A stretch of DNA of 64,000 bases from an uncultured Tidjanibacter sp. (GCA_947852905.1 CANTVF010000004.1:1-64000), one strand, 5' to 3'. Counted from the first letter of the stretch, positions 34,921 through 44,894 are shown. The notes: generated from the sequence alone by a model not told the origin. Numbers and translations: made by a program.

Positions 34921-37068
34921 ATGAAATTGAGAACAACGACATTCGCGTTACTTATGACAGCAATGGTAACGGCATCGTGTACGGGCGATGGCACACGTTC
35001 CGGCTCTCCGCTGGAGATAGACAATCGCCTGACCGAAGCCGAAAAGGAAGCGGGTATACTGACACCCGAAGTCATGTGGAAAATGGGACGCATAGGTTCC
35101 AGTTCCGTATCGCCCGACGGTAAGACGGTGCTTTACACAACCACATGGTACAACATGGCCGAAAACCGCGGCGTAACCAACATCTTCACCGTTCCGGCCG
35201 AAGGCGGTGAACCCGTTCAGCTGACCGACAACGCCGGCAACGACTCGGCACCCCAGTGGAGCGCCGACGGATCGCAAATCTATTTTCTCAGCGACCGCAG
35301 CGGCGACAGCCAGATATGGATCATGAATGCCGACGGTAGCGGCATGAAACAGCTATCCTCGATAGAAGGCGGCGTGGAAGGTTTCGGCGTATCGCCCACG
35401 GGCAACGACTTCTTCTATGTGCAGAGCGTACACGTCAAGAACATAGAATCGAAAGACGTACACCCCGACATGGACAAATCCAAAGCCCTCATCTACGACG
35501 ATCTCATGGCACGTCATTGGGACTATTGGGACAGAGGATACTATAAACACATATTCGTAGGCAGCATATCCGGCGGCAAAGCCGCAACCGGCACCGACAT
35601 AATGCCCGGAGAAGCATGGGACGCACCGTTGGCCCCATATTTCGACATGAGCGAAATCTCGTGGAACAACGAAGGCACCAAACTGGCGTACACCTGCAAG
35701 AAAATGACCGGCACGCAATACGCCCAGTCGACCGATTCGGACATATACGTCTACGATCTCGCCACCGGAAAGACGACCGACATAAACAAGATCGGCGAAA
35801 ATACCGATCCGCGTCTCAAGATAGCCCCCATGTTCCCCGGCTACGACAAATATCCGGTATTCTCGCCCGACGACCGCTACATAGCCTTCCAGAGCATGCG
35901 CCGTCCCGGTAACGAATCGGACAAAGACCGCCTCTACATATGGGACAGCACCGACGGCGAGTTCCGCTACCTAACCGAAGCGTTCGACTACAATGCATAC
36001 AACCTCGTATGGAAAGACGACAAAACCATCATGTTCCTCTCGCCGATCCACGCGACACGCCAAATATGCTCCGTAGATATAGAAAGCGGTGAAGTGAAAG
36101 TGATCACCAGCGGCGACCACGACATAGTTCATTTCTCATACGCAGCAGGAACCTGTGTGGCTGAACTCCAGAGCATATCGCAGGCCACGGAACTCTATCG
36201 AGTAGCCGAAGACGGCACGCTCTCGCAGCTTACCGACATCAATGCCGAGGTTTACGACAACATCAAAATGGGCGAAGTCCAGAAACGTTGGGTAAAGACC
36301 ACCGACGGCAAGGACATGCTCGTATGGGTAATACTGCCCCCCGACTTCGACGCATCGAAGAAATATCCGACACTGCTCTACTGTCAGGGCGGTCCGCAGG
36401 ACGTTGTCAGCCAGTTCTGGAGCTACCGCTGGAACTTCCAGCTCATGGCCGCACAGGGCTACGTCATTGTAGCGCCCAACCGTCGCGGTCTTCCCTCGTT
36501 CGGACAGGAATGGCTCGACCAGATTTCGGGCGACTACAGCGGCCAGAACATACGTGACTACCTCAGCGCCATCGACGACGTTGCCAAAGAGCCGTGGGCT
36601 GACGAAAACCGCATGGGTTGCGTAGGCGCAAGTTACGGAGGCTATTCGGTATACTATCTCGCCGGCATACACGACGGACGTTTCAAAGCGTTCATCTCGC
36701 ACTGCGGCATCTTCGACTTCGACAGCATGTACGGCTCGACCGAAGAGCTCTTCTTCATCAACAACGATTACGGCGGTCCGTATTGGGATCACGACAATGC
36801 GGTGGCTCAGCGCTCCTACGCCCACTCGCCGCATAAACGCATACAGTACTGGGATACCCCGATACTCATCATCACCGGACTCAACGACTTCCGCATCCCC
36901 TACACCCAGAGCCTCGAAGCATTTACCGGCTCCCGTGTACGCGGCATTCCGGCCGAACTCGTAGCGTTCGAGAACGAAAACCACCAGGTCTTCCAACCCC
37001 AGAACTCCATAGTCTGGAACAGGGAATTCTTCGGCTGGCTCGACAAATACGTGAAAAACGCCGAATAA
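34921..37068 (+). CDS. S9 family serine peptidase lipoprotein (DPP/acyl-peptidase type)
   Basis: The 715-residue product has an SpII signal (lipobox TASC, cysteine 20), a seven-bladed propeller-like N-terminal region with repeated WD/TolB-like motifs (GGEPVQLTDNAGNDSAPQWSADGSQIYFLSDRSGDSQIWIMNADGSG), and an alpha/beta-hydrolase domain from about residue 470. The catalytic triad is visible as Ser in GASYGGYS near residue 567, Asp in ITGLNDFRIP near 657 and His in ENENHQVF near 690. It resembles the dipeptidyl-peptidase 5/acylaminoacyl-peptidase branch, so it probably trims short peptides at the periplasmic or outer surface for amino acid uptake. Confidence 0.9.
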   Translation: MKLRTTTFALLMTAMVTASCTGDGTRSGSPLEIDNRLTEAEKEAGILTPEVMWKMGRIGSSSVSPDGKTVLYTTTWYNMAENRGVTNIFTVPAEGGEPVQLTDNAGNDSAPQWSADGSQIYFLSDRSGDSQIWIMNADGSGMKQLSSIEGGVEGFGVSPTGNDFFYVQSVHVKNIESKDVHPDMDKSKALIYDDLMARHWDYWDRGYYKHIFVGSISGGKAATGTDIMPGEAWDAPLAPYFDMSEISWNNEGTKLAYTCKKMTGTQYAQSTDSDIYVYDLATGKTTDINKIGENTDPRLKIAPMFPGYDKYPVFSPDDRYIAFQSMRRPGNESDKDRLYIWDSTDGEFRYLTEAFDYNAYNLVWKDDKTIMFLSPIHATRQICSVDIESGEVKVITSGDHDIVHFSYAAGTCVAELQSISQATELYRVAEDGTLSQLTDINAEVYDNIKMGEVQKRWVKTTDGKDMLVWVILPPDFDASKKYPTLLYCQGGPQDVVSQFWSYRWNFQLMAAQGYVIVAPNRRGLPSFGQEWLDQISGDYSGQNIRDYLSAIDDVAKEPWADENRMGCVGASYGGYSVYYLAGIHDGRFKAFISHCGIFDFDSMYGSTEELFFINNDYGGPYWDHDNAVAQRSYAHSPHKRIQYWDTPILIITGLNDFRIPYTQSLEAFTGSRVRGIPAELVAFENENHQVFQPQNSIVWNREFFGWLDKYVKNAE

Positions 37069-37084
37069 AACAATAGGCATGTAC

Positions 37085-37118
37085 ATACTGGGCTGCACGT
37101 CGACGTGCAGCCCAGTAT
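37085..37118. terminator. Terminator after the S9 peptidase
   Basis: A 34-base perfect palindrome (17-base arms) followed by ATTTTATA. It starts 17 bases after the stop codon. Confidence 0.88.
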
Positions 37119-37141
37119 ATTTTATACAGCCTAATATTCAG

Positions 37142-37172
37142 TTGGGCAGGCGGGAAAAAATAATTAACTTTG
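37142..37172 (+). promoter_or_regulatory. Promoter of prfA
   Basis: TTGG (37142-37145), 19 bases, TAACTTTG (37165-37172). Predicted start near 37179, leader of about 135 bases. Confidence 0.65.
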
Positions 37173-37315
37173 CCGTTCGGACGCCATTAACCATAATGCC
37201 GTCCGAACGATGACACGCATTCCGGTGCGATACGGAATACAGCGGCAACGACCATATGCCCTGTGATTATATCGGCAAACGGCACGTAACGGCGACCCGC
37301 AATATTTTCAGAATT

Positions 37316-38401
37316 ATGGCAGACAACAACATACTCAACCGACTGGACGGCCTCAAACTAAAATTCGAGGAGATAGGCCAGCAGATGACCGACCCGGAAG
37401 TGATCGGCGACATGAAGAAATTCGTCCAGCTCAACAAGGAATACAAGGAACTCAAACCTATCGTAGAGACGAGCGACAGATATCGCACGGCCGTCGCCAA
37501 CCTGCGCGAAGCGAAAGACATACTCGCTAACGAGAAGGACGAAGACCTGCGGGAAATGGCACGTGAAGAGGTGGCTGAACTGGAACCGGCCATAGTCCAC
37601 ATGGAAGAGGAAATAAAACTCCTGCTCATTCCCAAGGATCCGCAGGACGAGAAGAACGCCATAGTGGAAATACGCGGCGGTACGGGAGGCGACGAGGCCG
37701 CAATATTCGCCGGCGACCTGCTCCGGATGTACACCAAATACGTCGAAAGCAAGGGTTGGCGTTACGAAATCAACAGTTTCTCGGAAGGCAGCTCAGGCGG
37801 TTACAAGGAGGTCGTAATGAAGGTGACGGGCGACAACGTGTACGGAACGCTCAAATACGAATCGGGTGTACACCGCGTGCAGCGCGTACCCCAGACCGAA
37901 ACGCAGGGACGCGTACATACCTCCGCAGCATCGGTAGCCGTTCTGCCGGAAGCCGAAGAGTTCGACATAGATCTCAACATGAACGATATACGCAAGGATA
38001 CGTTCTGCGCGTCGGGTCCCGGCGGACAGTCGGTCAACACGACCTACTCGGCCATACGCCTTACCCACATACCTACGGGAATCGTAGTACAGTGTCAGGA
38101 CCAGAAATCGCAGCTCAAGAACTTCGACAAGGCGCTCGAAGAGTTGCGCACGCGTATCTTCAACCTCGAATACCAGAAATATCTCGACGAGATAGCGAGC
38201 AAACGCAAAACCATGGTATCCACCGGCGACCGCAGCGCAAAGATACGTACGTACAACTATCCGCAGGGACGTGTCACCGACCACCGTATAAACTACACGA
38301 TATACAACCTGTCGGCCTTTATGGACGGAGACATACAGGACGTGATAGACCACCTTATCGTGGCCGAAAATTCGGAACGCCTCAAGGAAAGCGAACTCTA
38401 A
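37316..38401 (+). CDS. prfA: Peptide chain release factor 1
   Basis: Release factor that reads UAA and UAG. The ATG at 37316 gives MADNNILNRLDGLKLKFEEI and 361 residues, the usual length. Key motifs: the GGQ loop in GPGGQSVNTTYSAIRLTHIPTG near residue 236, and the codon-recognition region RVQRVPQTETQGRVHTSAASVAV near 190, where PQT stands at the position of the RF1 PxT tripeptide, distinguishing it from RF2 (SPF). A strong terminator follows 36 bases after the stop. Confidence 0.96.
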   Translation: MADNNILNRLDGLKLKFEEIGQQMTDPEVIGDMKKFVQLNKEYKELKPIVETSDRYRTAVANLREAKDILANEKDEDLREMAREEVAELEPAIVHMEEEIKLLLIPKDPQDEKNAIVEIRGGTGGDEAAIFAGDLLRMYTKYVESKGWRYEINSFSEGSSGGYKEVVMKVTGDNVYGTLKYESGVHRVQRVPQTETQGRVHTSAASVAVLPEAEEFDIDLNMNDIRKDTFCASGPGGQSVNTTYSAIRLTHIPTGIVVQCQDQKSQLKNFDKALEELRTRIFNLEYQKYLDEIASKRKTMVSTGDRSAKIRTYNYPQGRVTDHRINYTIYNLSAFMDGDIQDVIDHLIVAENSERLKESEL

Positions 38402-38436
38402 AGCGGTTACGCCGATCCATTACGGCATCGGACTTC

Positions 38437-38479
38437 GCGGGGCGGAACGGTATAGACAAGTTCCGCCCCTTGCGTTTTT
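38437..38479 (+). terminator. Terminator of prfA
   Basis: 10-bp perfect stem GGGGCGGAAC/GTTCCGCCCC (38439-38448, 38460-38469), extended by CGC/GCG, with a T run at 38475-38479. Confidence 0.85.
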
Positions 38480-38677
38480 CGTTCAGCCGCACGCTAAATA
38501 ACGGCAGGAAACGTTATTACGATAAATAAAATGCCGGCATCCGATGCCGCGGCGAAATTTTTGCATCACCGAACGAAACGATACCACAAGTCCGCCCCGA
38601 TACATGCCGGACTGCGGACATGAAAAAGACAAACAGAAGGCCAGATTACACAAGGCCGACAAACCGACGACAGAATC

Positions 38678-40906
38678 ATGAACGGCACAACAGCTTCAGA
38701 TACAGCCGCACCTCCCGTACCTAAAGAGAGGTATACGAAATTCTTCGACCTCGTACATGAACAGTTCAACGAAAACAGCGAAGCCGACATACGCGAAGCA
38801 TTCGACATGGCTGCTGCAGCACTCGCCGGAATGATGCGATACGACGGCACACCTCTGCTCGACCATTCGGTAAAAACGGCGGAAATAGTAATCTCCGAAA
38901 TAGGGCTGGGACGCAACTCCACCATATCGACTCTGCTGCACGATGCCGCAAGGCTGGGACTGCTCGACGCCGAACACATAGAAGCCCGTTTCGGCGAGGT
39001 GCCTGTCAGCATTCTCGAAGGCATGAATCTGATATCCAAAGTGCGCACCAAGGTATCCATGACACAGGCGGACAACTTCCGCGACCTTATAATATCATAT
39101 TCGTCCGACCCGCGCGTGATACTTATAAAGCTCGCCGACAGGCTCGAAGTCATGCGTTCGCTGGCCATGTTTCCGCCCGACAAGCGCAGCAAGAAAAGTT
39201 GGGAAAGCCTCAACCTGTACGCCCAGATAGCACATAAACTCGGCCTGTACTCCATAAAGAGCGAACTGGAGGACATATCGCTCAGTTATCTCGAACCGAC
39301 TGATTACGAATACATAAGCCGCCGACTACAAGAGACGGCACAGGAACGCGACACGTTCATAGCCGGATTCATCGCCCCTATCAGGGAACGCCTCGATGCA
39401 CAAGGCATGAAATATCACATAAAGGCACGTACGAAATCGGTCTACTCCATATGGCGGAAGATGAAACGCACCGGAGTAACGTTCGACGAGGTTTTCGATA
39501 TCTTCGCCATACGCATCATCCTCGACTGCCCGCAGGAAAACGAAAAGCAACTCTGCTGGAACGTCTATTCGATAGTCACCGATTTCTATACGCCTAATCC
39601 GGAACGTATGCGCGACTGGATATCAATCCCCAAATCGAACGGCTACGAATCGTTGCATACCACAGTCGTAACCCGCGAGGGTCGCTGGGTGGAGATACAG
39701 ATACGCTCCGAACGCATGGACGAGATAGCCGAACGAGGCATAGCCGCCCACTGGCGTTACAAGGGCGTACACGGTTCCGGCAACCGTAACGACGAATGGC
39801 TCGCACGTCTGCGCGAACTCATGGAAGACAGTAGCGCCGACCGCAACGAAGTCGCCCACAGCATAGACACGGGCGCATCGCTCGACGAAGTATTCGTCTT
39901 CACGCCCACGGGCGACCTGCGCAAACTTCCCAAAGGGGCAACGGTACTCGACTTCGCGTTCGACATCCATTCACAGGTAGGAGCCACATGCACCGGTGCC
40001 CGCATCGGGGGACGCAACGTACCTATAAAGCACGTATTGCAAAACGGCGACATAGTCACAGTACTCACCAGCAAGAACCAGATTCCTAAACCCGACTGGC
40101 TCGCCTACGTCACTACGGCCAAGGCACGCAACAAAATAAAAGCATGTCTGAGGGAACAGGTAGCCAAGGAGTCGAAACTCGGCCGCGAAGAGCTGGAACG
40201 AAAACTCAAGAACTGGAAACTGGATATTCCGATAGACGATGCCGTAGCTGCACTCGGCAAGTTCTATAAACTCAAAACGGGCACGGAAGTCTACAATGCC
40301 ATAGCCGAAGAGGAAATAGACCTTCTGGAAGCCAAGGACATAATCATCCGTTACCAGAACGGCGAAACCGTCGATCCGACAAAGACACGCCCGACGGTGC
40401 AACAGCCGCAGCGCGAATCGTCGTCATCGAAAGGCGACGCACTGATTATCGACGACTCCATACGCAGTCTGGACTACAAATTGGCCAAATGCTGCAATCC
40501 CATATACGGGGACGACGTTTTCGGTTTCGTCACCGTATCGTCCGGAATCACCATTCACCGCAGCGACTGTCCCAACGCACGGCGCCTGCGGGAACAATAC
40601 CCCTATCGAGTCATAGAGGCACGATGGCGCGACGGCGCACGTCAGCAGGGAGGTTTTCTCGCCTCTATACGAATAGTCGCGGAGGATTCGACAGGCATGG
40701 TAAACAGGATTACGGAAACCGTTTCGGGAGAACTGAAGATCAACATCCGTTCCATGAGCATCAGCCCGATAAGGGAGGGACGCATCGGCGGACTGATAAA
40801 CATAGAGGTTTCCAATACTGCCGTAGTGGATATGGTAGCCGCCAACCTGATGAAAATAAAAGGCGTCGAAAAGGCATACCGCGTGACGGGACATACCAAT
40901 GTATAG
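38678..40906 (+). CDS. RelA/SpoT family (p)ppGpp synthetase with degenerate hydrolase site
   Basis: Long RSH enzyme, 742 residues, of the stringent response. The N-terminal HD region keeps one histidine (LLDHSVKT) and His88-Asp89 (LLHDAARLG) but lacks the following Glu-Asp of the HDxxED hydrolase motif, and KLADRLEVMRSL replaces KLADRLHNMRTL, so hydrolysis is probably lost. The synthetase domain is intact: RTKSVYSIWRKM, FDIFAIRII, SIPKSNGYESLHTTV, EIQIRSERM and GIAAHW. The TGS domain (DEVFVFTPTGDLRKLPKGATVLDFAF) near residue 405 and a C-terminal ACT domain (IRIVAEDSTGMVNRITE) follow. It should act as a RelA-like synthetase, with degradation by another enzyme elsewhere. Confidence 0.92.
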   Translation: MNGTTASDTAAPPVPKERYTKFFDLVHEQFNENSEADIREAFDMAAAALAGMMRYDGTPLLDHSVKTAEIVISEIGLGRNSTISTLLHDAARLGLLDAEHIEARFGEVPVSILEGMNLISKVRTKVSMTQADNFRDLIISYSSDPRVILIKLADRLEVMRSLAMFPPDKRSKKSWESLNLYAQIAHKLGLYSIKSELEDISLSYLEPTDYEYISRRLQETAQERDTFIAGFIAPIRERLDAQGMKYHIKARTKSVYSIWRKMKRTGVTFDEVFDIFAIRIILDCPQENEKQLCWNVYSIVTDFYTPNPERMRDWISIPKSNGYESLHTTVVTREGRWVEIQIRSERMDEIAERGIAAHWRYKGVHGSGNRNDEWLARLRELMEDSSADRNEVAHSIDTGASLDEVFVFTPTGDLRKLPKGATVLDFAFDIHSQVGATCTGARIGGRNVPIKHVLQNGDIVTVLTSKNQIPKPDWLAYVTTAKARNKIKACLREQVAKESKLGREELERKLKNWKLDIPIDDAVAALGKFYKLKTGTEVYNAIAEEEIDLLEAKDIIIRYQNGETVDPTKTRPTVQQPQRESSSSKGDALIIDDSIRSLDYKLAKCCNPIYGDDVFGFVTVSSGITIHRSDCPNARRLREQYPYRVIEARWRDGARQQGGFLASIRIVAEDSTGMVNRITETVSGELKINIRSMSISPIREGRIGGLINIEVSNTAVVDMVAANLMKIKGVEKAYRVTGHTNV

Positions 40907-41039
40907 CGCACATCAGGTGAATATTAGCACAATGAGACATGCGAACAGTTACGGATCGGCAGTTCCCAACACGTTTTCGTCATCACTTATCTTAAGGGTA
41001 TACAATGGAATCCGGTTATAAAAATTGTCGGCATATACT

Positions 41040-41067
41040 TTTGTATAAATAAATATCGTTATTTTTG
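41040..41067 (+). promoter_or_regulatory. Promoter of glmS
   Basis: TTTG (41040-41043), 16 bases, TATTTTTG (41060-41067). It gives a leader of about 208 bases before glmS, longer than most in the window. Nothing else was recognised in 40907-41281. Confidence 0.5.
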
Positions 41068-41281
41068 TTTCTAATTGTCCGGGCACGATATGCCGAAGCG
41101 AGAATAGCAAACATACATGCAGGCACGCAGCCGGTACAGGCAAAGTGCCGACTACTGCATACCGCAATCGGCACACGATACTTATCGGACAGGGGCATCA
41201 GGCGGGAATACCCTCCGCCTTTTAACGGATACGCCTACGCATGCGATGCGGCGGCACACAAAAAAAACACAGGAAACTCCA

Positions 41282-43126
41282 ATGTGCGGAATAGTTGGAT
41301 ACGTAGGCGACAAGAACGCCTATCCGATATTGATAAAAGGACTTCACAGACTCGAATACCGCGGCTACGACAGCGCGGGCGTAGCGATGATCTCCGATGA
41401 AGGCAGACTGAACGTCTACAAGACCAAAGGCAAAGTGTCGGCACTCGAACATTACGCCGAAAACAAAGACATCAGCGGAACGATAGGCATAGCCCATACC
41501 CGTTGGGCTACTCACGGCGAGCCTAACGACCTGAACGCTCACCCCCATTACTCCGAAAACGGCTCCATAGCCCTCATACACAACGGAATCATCGAAAATT
41601 ACGGGGTCATCAAAACCATGCTCTCCGAGAAAGGCTATACGTTCCGGAGCGATACCGATACCGAAGTTCTCGTACAGTTCATCGCATACCTGCGTGCGGA
41701 GAATCATTGCACGCTGTTCGAGGCGGTACAGGCCGCACTGAATCAGGTGATCGGCGCATACGCGATAGCGGTACTCGACAAAGACAACCGGGACGAAATC
41801 ATAGCGGCCCGCAAAAGCAGCCCTCTGGTAGTAGGCATCGGCGAAGGAGAATACTTCCTCGCGTCGGACGCTACACCGATATGCGAATACGTGAAGGACG
41901 TGGTTTATCTCAACGACGGCGAAATAGCTATCATAAACCGCCACAAACCTCTGAAGGTCTACAACCTCAACAATATAGAATCGAAAATAGATATCCGCAA
42001 GATAGAGATGAACATCTCTGAACTCGAAAAGGGCGGTTATCCGCATTTCATGCTGAAGGAGATATTCGAACAGCCGCGCACCATAACCGACTGTATCCGC
42101 GGACGCATAAACCTCGAAGGCACCAACGTCATATTGTCGGGCATACTCGACAACAAGGACAAGTTCCTCAATGCCCGCCGCATAATATTCGTAGCATGCG
42201 GCACATCTTGGCATGCGGGACTTATCGGCGAATATCTCTTCGAAGACCTCTGCGGCATAGAGGTGAAAGTGGAGTACGCTTCGGAATTTCGCTACCGCAA
42301 TCCGGTCATCCAACCCGGCGATGTGGTAATAGCCATATCCCAGTCGGGCGAAACGGCCGATACGCTGGCGGCAATAGAACTGGCCAAAAGCAAAGGCGCT
42401 TTCGTATACGGAATATGCAACGTGGTAGGATCATCCATAGCACGCGCCACCCATTCGGGAACATACATACACGTGGGACCGGAAATAGGCGTAGCCTCCA
42501 CGAAAGCATTTACAGGACAAGTCACCGTTCTGGTCATGATGGCCATGGTAATAGCCGAAATGAAAGGCCGCATCTCCAAAGACAAATACGAAGCCGTACT
42601 GCGCGAACTGCTCGCCATGCCGGAGTCGATAAAACACATACTCGCCCAACACGAACACATCAAGGATATAGCGGCCATATTCACCTATGCGCGCAACTTC
42701 CTGTACCTCGGTCGCGGTTACAACTACCCGACAGCCATGGAGGGTGCGCTCAAACTGAAGGAAATATCGTACATCCATGCCGAAGGATGCCCGGCCGCCG
42801 AAATGAAACACGGCACTATCGCACTCATAGACAACGAGATGCCAACGATAGTCATAGCTACCAACGGCAGTGTGTACGAAAAGACCATAAGCAACATACA
42901 GGAAATAAAGGCACGCGGCGGAAAGGTCATAGCGGTCGTAAACGAAGGCGACGAAATAGTTTCCAAAATGGCAGACTACTGCATATGCGTGCCGAGTGTC
43001 GAAGAGTGTCTGACACCGCTGCTGTCATCCATACCGTTGCAGCTATTCGCCTATTACATAGCCGTCAACAAAGGTCGCAACGTAGACCAGCCGCGTAATC
43101 TCGCCAAATCGGTAACGGTAGAATAA
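41282..43126 (+). CDS. glmS: Glucosamine-fructose-6-phosphate aminotransferase
   Basis: Makes glucosamine 6-phosphate from fructose 6-phosphate and glutamine, the entry to cell-wall and LPS amino sugars. The ATG at 41282 gives MCGIVGYVG, placing the nucleophilic Cys as residue 2 after Met removal; the upstream open frame is therefore not used. 614 residues: N-terminal glutaminase (HTRWATHGEPNDLNAHPHYS near residue 71), then two SIS sugar-isomerase domains (SQSGETADTLAAI near 352; EGCPAAEMKHGTIALID near 500) and the C-terminal end LAKSVTVE. The dispersed repeat copy C follows 24 bases after the stop. Confidence 0.98.
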   Translation: MCGIVGYVGDKNAYPILIKGLHRLEYRGYDSAGVAMISDEGRLNVYKTKGKVSALEHYAENKDISGTIGIAHTRWATHGEPNDLNAHPHYSENGSIALIHNGIIENYGVIKTMLSEKGYTFRSDTDTEVLVQFIAYLRAENHCTLFEAVQAALNQVIGAYAIAVLDKDNRDEIIAARKSSPLVVGIGEGEYFLASDATPICEYVKDVVYLNDGEIAIINRHKPLKVYNLNNIESKIDIRKIEMNISELEKGGYPHFMLKEIFEQPRTITDCIRGRINLEGTNVILSGILDNKDKFLNARRIIFVACGTSWHAGLIGEYLFEDLCGIEVKVEYASEFRYRNPVIQPGDVVIAISQSGETADTLAAIELAKSKGAFVYGICNVVGSSIARATHSGTYIHVGPEIGVASTKAFTGQVTVLVMMAMVIAEMKGRISKDKYEAVLRELLAMPESIKHILAQHEHIKDIAAIFTYARNFLYLGRGYNYPTAMEGALKLKEISYIHAEGCPAAEMKHGTIALIDNEMPTIVIATNGSVYEKTISNIQEIKARGGKVIAVVNEGDEIVSKMADYCICVPSVEECLTPLLSSIPLQLFAYYIAVNKGRNVDQPRNLAKSVTVE

Positions 43127-43150
43127 TAGACTGTACGTACACATTAAAAG

Positions 43151-43312
43151 GATTGGGGTCAAAACGTTAAGTTTTGACTCCAATCTTGTTTGTGCGGGAA
43201 CAGGTAAAAAATGCAAGACCGTGAGTGCGACGACAAGAGTTTACAGAAAGTAACCGACTTAGCCCGAAACACGACAGAAACGCAACATATTGCCAGTTAT
43301 TACGCACCGCCA
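43151..43312 (+). repeat. Dispersed hairpin-headed repeat, copy C
   Basis: 162 bases. Head stem of 15 pairs, one being G-T (43151-43165 with 43171-43185): GATTGGGGTCAAAAC/GTTTTGACTCCAATC. The body has CAGGTAAAAAATGCAAGACC, GCGACGACAAGAGTTTAC, GACTTAGCCCGAAACACGAC and AGAAACGCAAC. It follows glmS and may end its transcript. The remaining 43313-43793 holds no gene I can support. Confidence 0.88.
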
Positions 43313-43793
43313 TTTTCATCGCGAGCCAGATTTTCCGACCGAGTGTCACATGCCGTCCCCAGTTTCCTTAGCGCCTAAACTTTTGCGTTTCTCATAACGC
43401 AGGCTATCGTAACGTACACAGCATCGTCGCAGTCGGCTTATTTATACACTTTACAGCAAAGCCGTATTTCAAAACGCAGCCGAGCCGCACCATATCATCC
43501 CGGACAATCACGCTCCCTATAATCCGCACGGCCGCCCCATGTGCCTACGCCACACAACCGGCATACAGTCAGGCAACATCCGAACGAGCGGCAAACTACC
43601 GCTCCCGGCACACAACGATAAGTCGAAAACCGTTACCAGCCTCAAACAGACAATCCTCATCTTCACGGTTTCCACAAGCCCGATCCCGAAAAAACGAATT
43701 ACCGCTGTGAACCGACCGCATTAGGTCTAACCAGCCGTTCCTCGTCCTCATCAATTACCGATACGACAACCATACATTCCCTCCTATACGCAC

Positions 43794-43827
43794 GGCAGGC
43801 GTCCGAAATTATTCTCGGACGCCTGCC
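43794..43827 (-). terminator. Hairpin downstream of prs
   Basis: 13-bp perfect stem (43794-43806 with 43815-43827) located about 70 bases after the prs stop. No T run follows on the minus strand, so it may be a processing or weak termination structure. Confidence 0.55.
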
Positions 43828-43896
43828 AACCAGTCTCTTGAAACGCGGACATTACGTCCGCAAATATATTTTATATTTCAGTCCTCAGCCCCGTAA

Positions 43897-44847
43897 TCAA
43901 TGTTTGGTGAACAGGAACTGCGAACTTATCTCCTTATAGTTGTATACCCTCTCTATCACGTCGGCAAATACGTCGGCCGTACTGAGTACCTTGAACTTGG
44001 AGGTATCCTTGTCGGTACGCAACGGTATGGTATCCGACAGTATGACTTCCGTCAGTTTACTGTTATTGATATTCTCGTATGCGGGACCCGACAATACGGC
44101 ATGGGTAGCGACGGCGCGGACGCTGCGGGCGCCGAGATCCATGAACATATTGGCGGCCTTGGTTATTGTACCGCCCGTATCTATCATATCGTCGAGCAAT
44201 ACTATATTGCGGTCCTTCACTTCGCCGATAGCCATCATCTTGGCCACCTCGTTGGGTTTATCGCGATGTTTATGGCAAACCACGAGCGGAGCGTTGAAAT
44301 ACGACGCATAGCTGTTGGCTCTTTTAGCTCCGCCTATGTCGGGAGTGGCGATCGAAAGGTTCTCCAGACCGAGCGACTCTATGTAAGGCACGAAAATACG
44401 GCTAGCATAGATATGGTCTACCGGTACATCGAAGAATCCCTGTATCTGGTCCGCATGGAGGTCCATCGTAATGATACGGTCTACGCCTGCAGCCGTGAGA
44501 AGATTTGCCGCGAGTTTGGCTCCGATCGATACGCGCGGACGGTCTTTGCGATCCTGACGCGCCCAACCGAAATAAGGCATGACCGCGATGACCTTATATG
44601 CCGATGCACGCTTTGCAGCGTCGATCATCAACAGAAGCTCCATAAGATTCTCTGCGGGAGGAGGAGTGGACTGTACTATGAATACGGTGCACCCGCGAAT
44701 ACTCTCTTCGATAGCCGGCTGGAACTCGCCGTCGCTGAACCTGCTGACAGTCGCAGCGCCCAACTCGCAGCCATAGCTTTTCGCGATCTTTTCGGCCAAC
44801 GCATGAGAACCGCTGCCGGCAAAGATTTTCAATTTGTGAATTGCCAT
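43897..44847 (-). CDS. prs: Ribose-phosphate pyrophosphokinase (PRPP synthase)
   Basis: Makes phosphoribosyl pyrophosphate for nucleotide, histidine and tryptophan synthesis. 316 residues. Signatures: KIFAGSGSHALAEKIAKSYGCELG at the start, the DGEFQPAIEESIRGCTVFIVQSTPPPAENLMELL segment, the flexible loop PYFGWARQDRKDRPRVSIGAKL near residue 95, metal-binding MDLHADQIQGFFDVPVDH near 130, and the PRPP loop LLDDMIDTGGTI near 225. A -7 box TATTTTTG lies 40 bases upstream of the start. Confidence 0.97.
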   Translation of the reverse strand: MAIHKLKIFAGSGSHALAEKIAKSYGCELGAATVSRFSDGEFQPAIEESIRGCTVFIVQSTPPPAENLMELLLMIDAAKRASAYKVIAVMPYFGWARQDRKDRPRVSIGAKLAANLLTAAGVDRIITMDLHADQIQGFFDVPVDHIYASRIFVPYIESLGLENLSIATPDIGGAKRANSYASYFNAPLVVCHKHRDKPNEVAKMMAIGEVKDRNIVLLDDMIDTGGTITKAANMFMDLGARSVRAVATHAVLSGPAYENINNSKLTEVILSDTIPLRTDKDTSKFKVLSTADVFADVIERVYNYKEISSQFLFTKH

Positions 44848-44886
44848 TGTCGTTGTTTTTCGGGATTAGTTAGTGTTAACGTTCTG

Positions 44887-44894
44887 CAAAAATA
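44887..44894 (-). promoter_or_regulatory. Possible -7 box for prs
   Basis: Minus-strand TATTTTTG, about 40 bases ahead of prs; no TTTG at the -33 distance. Confidence 0.5.

Noticed and set aside
40907-41281. Long glmS leader as a glmS ribozyme or other riboswitch
   Set aside because: No glmS ribozyme-like structure or conserved core could be recognised; that ribozyme is typical of Gram-positive bacteria.
43167-43349. 60-residue minus-strand frame across repeat copy C
   Set aside because: The other three copies carry stops in the matching frame, so the repeat is not coding.
43186-43793. Candidate small genes or RNAs between glmS and prs
   Set aside because: Only short open frames without start context or family pattern; nothing beyond repeat copy C and the prs hairpin.
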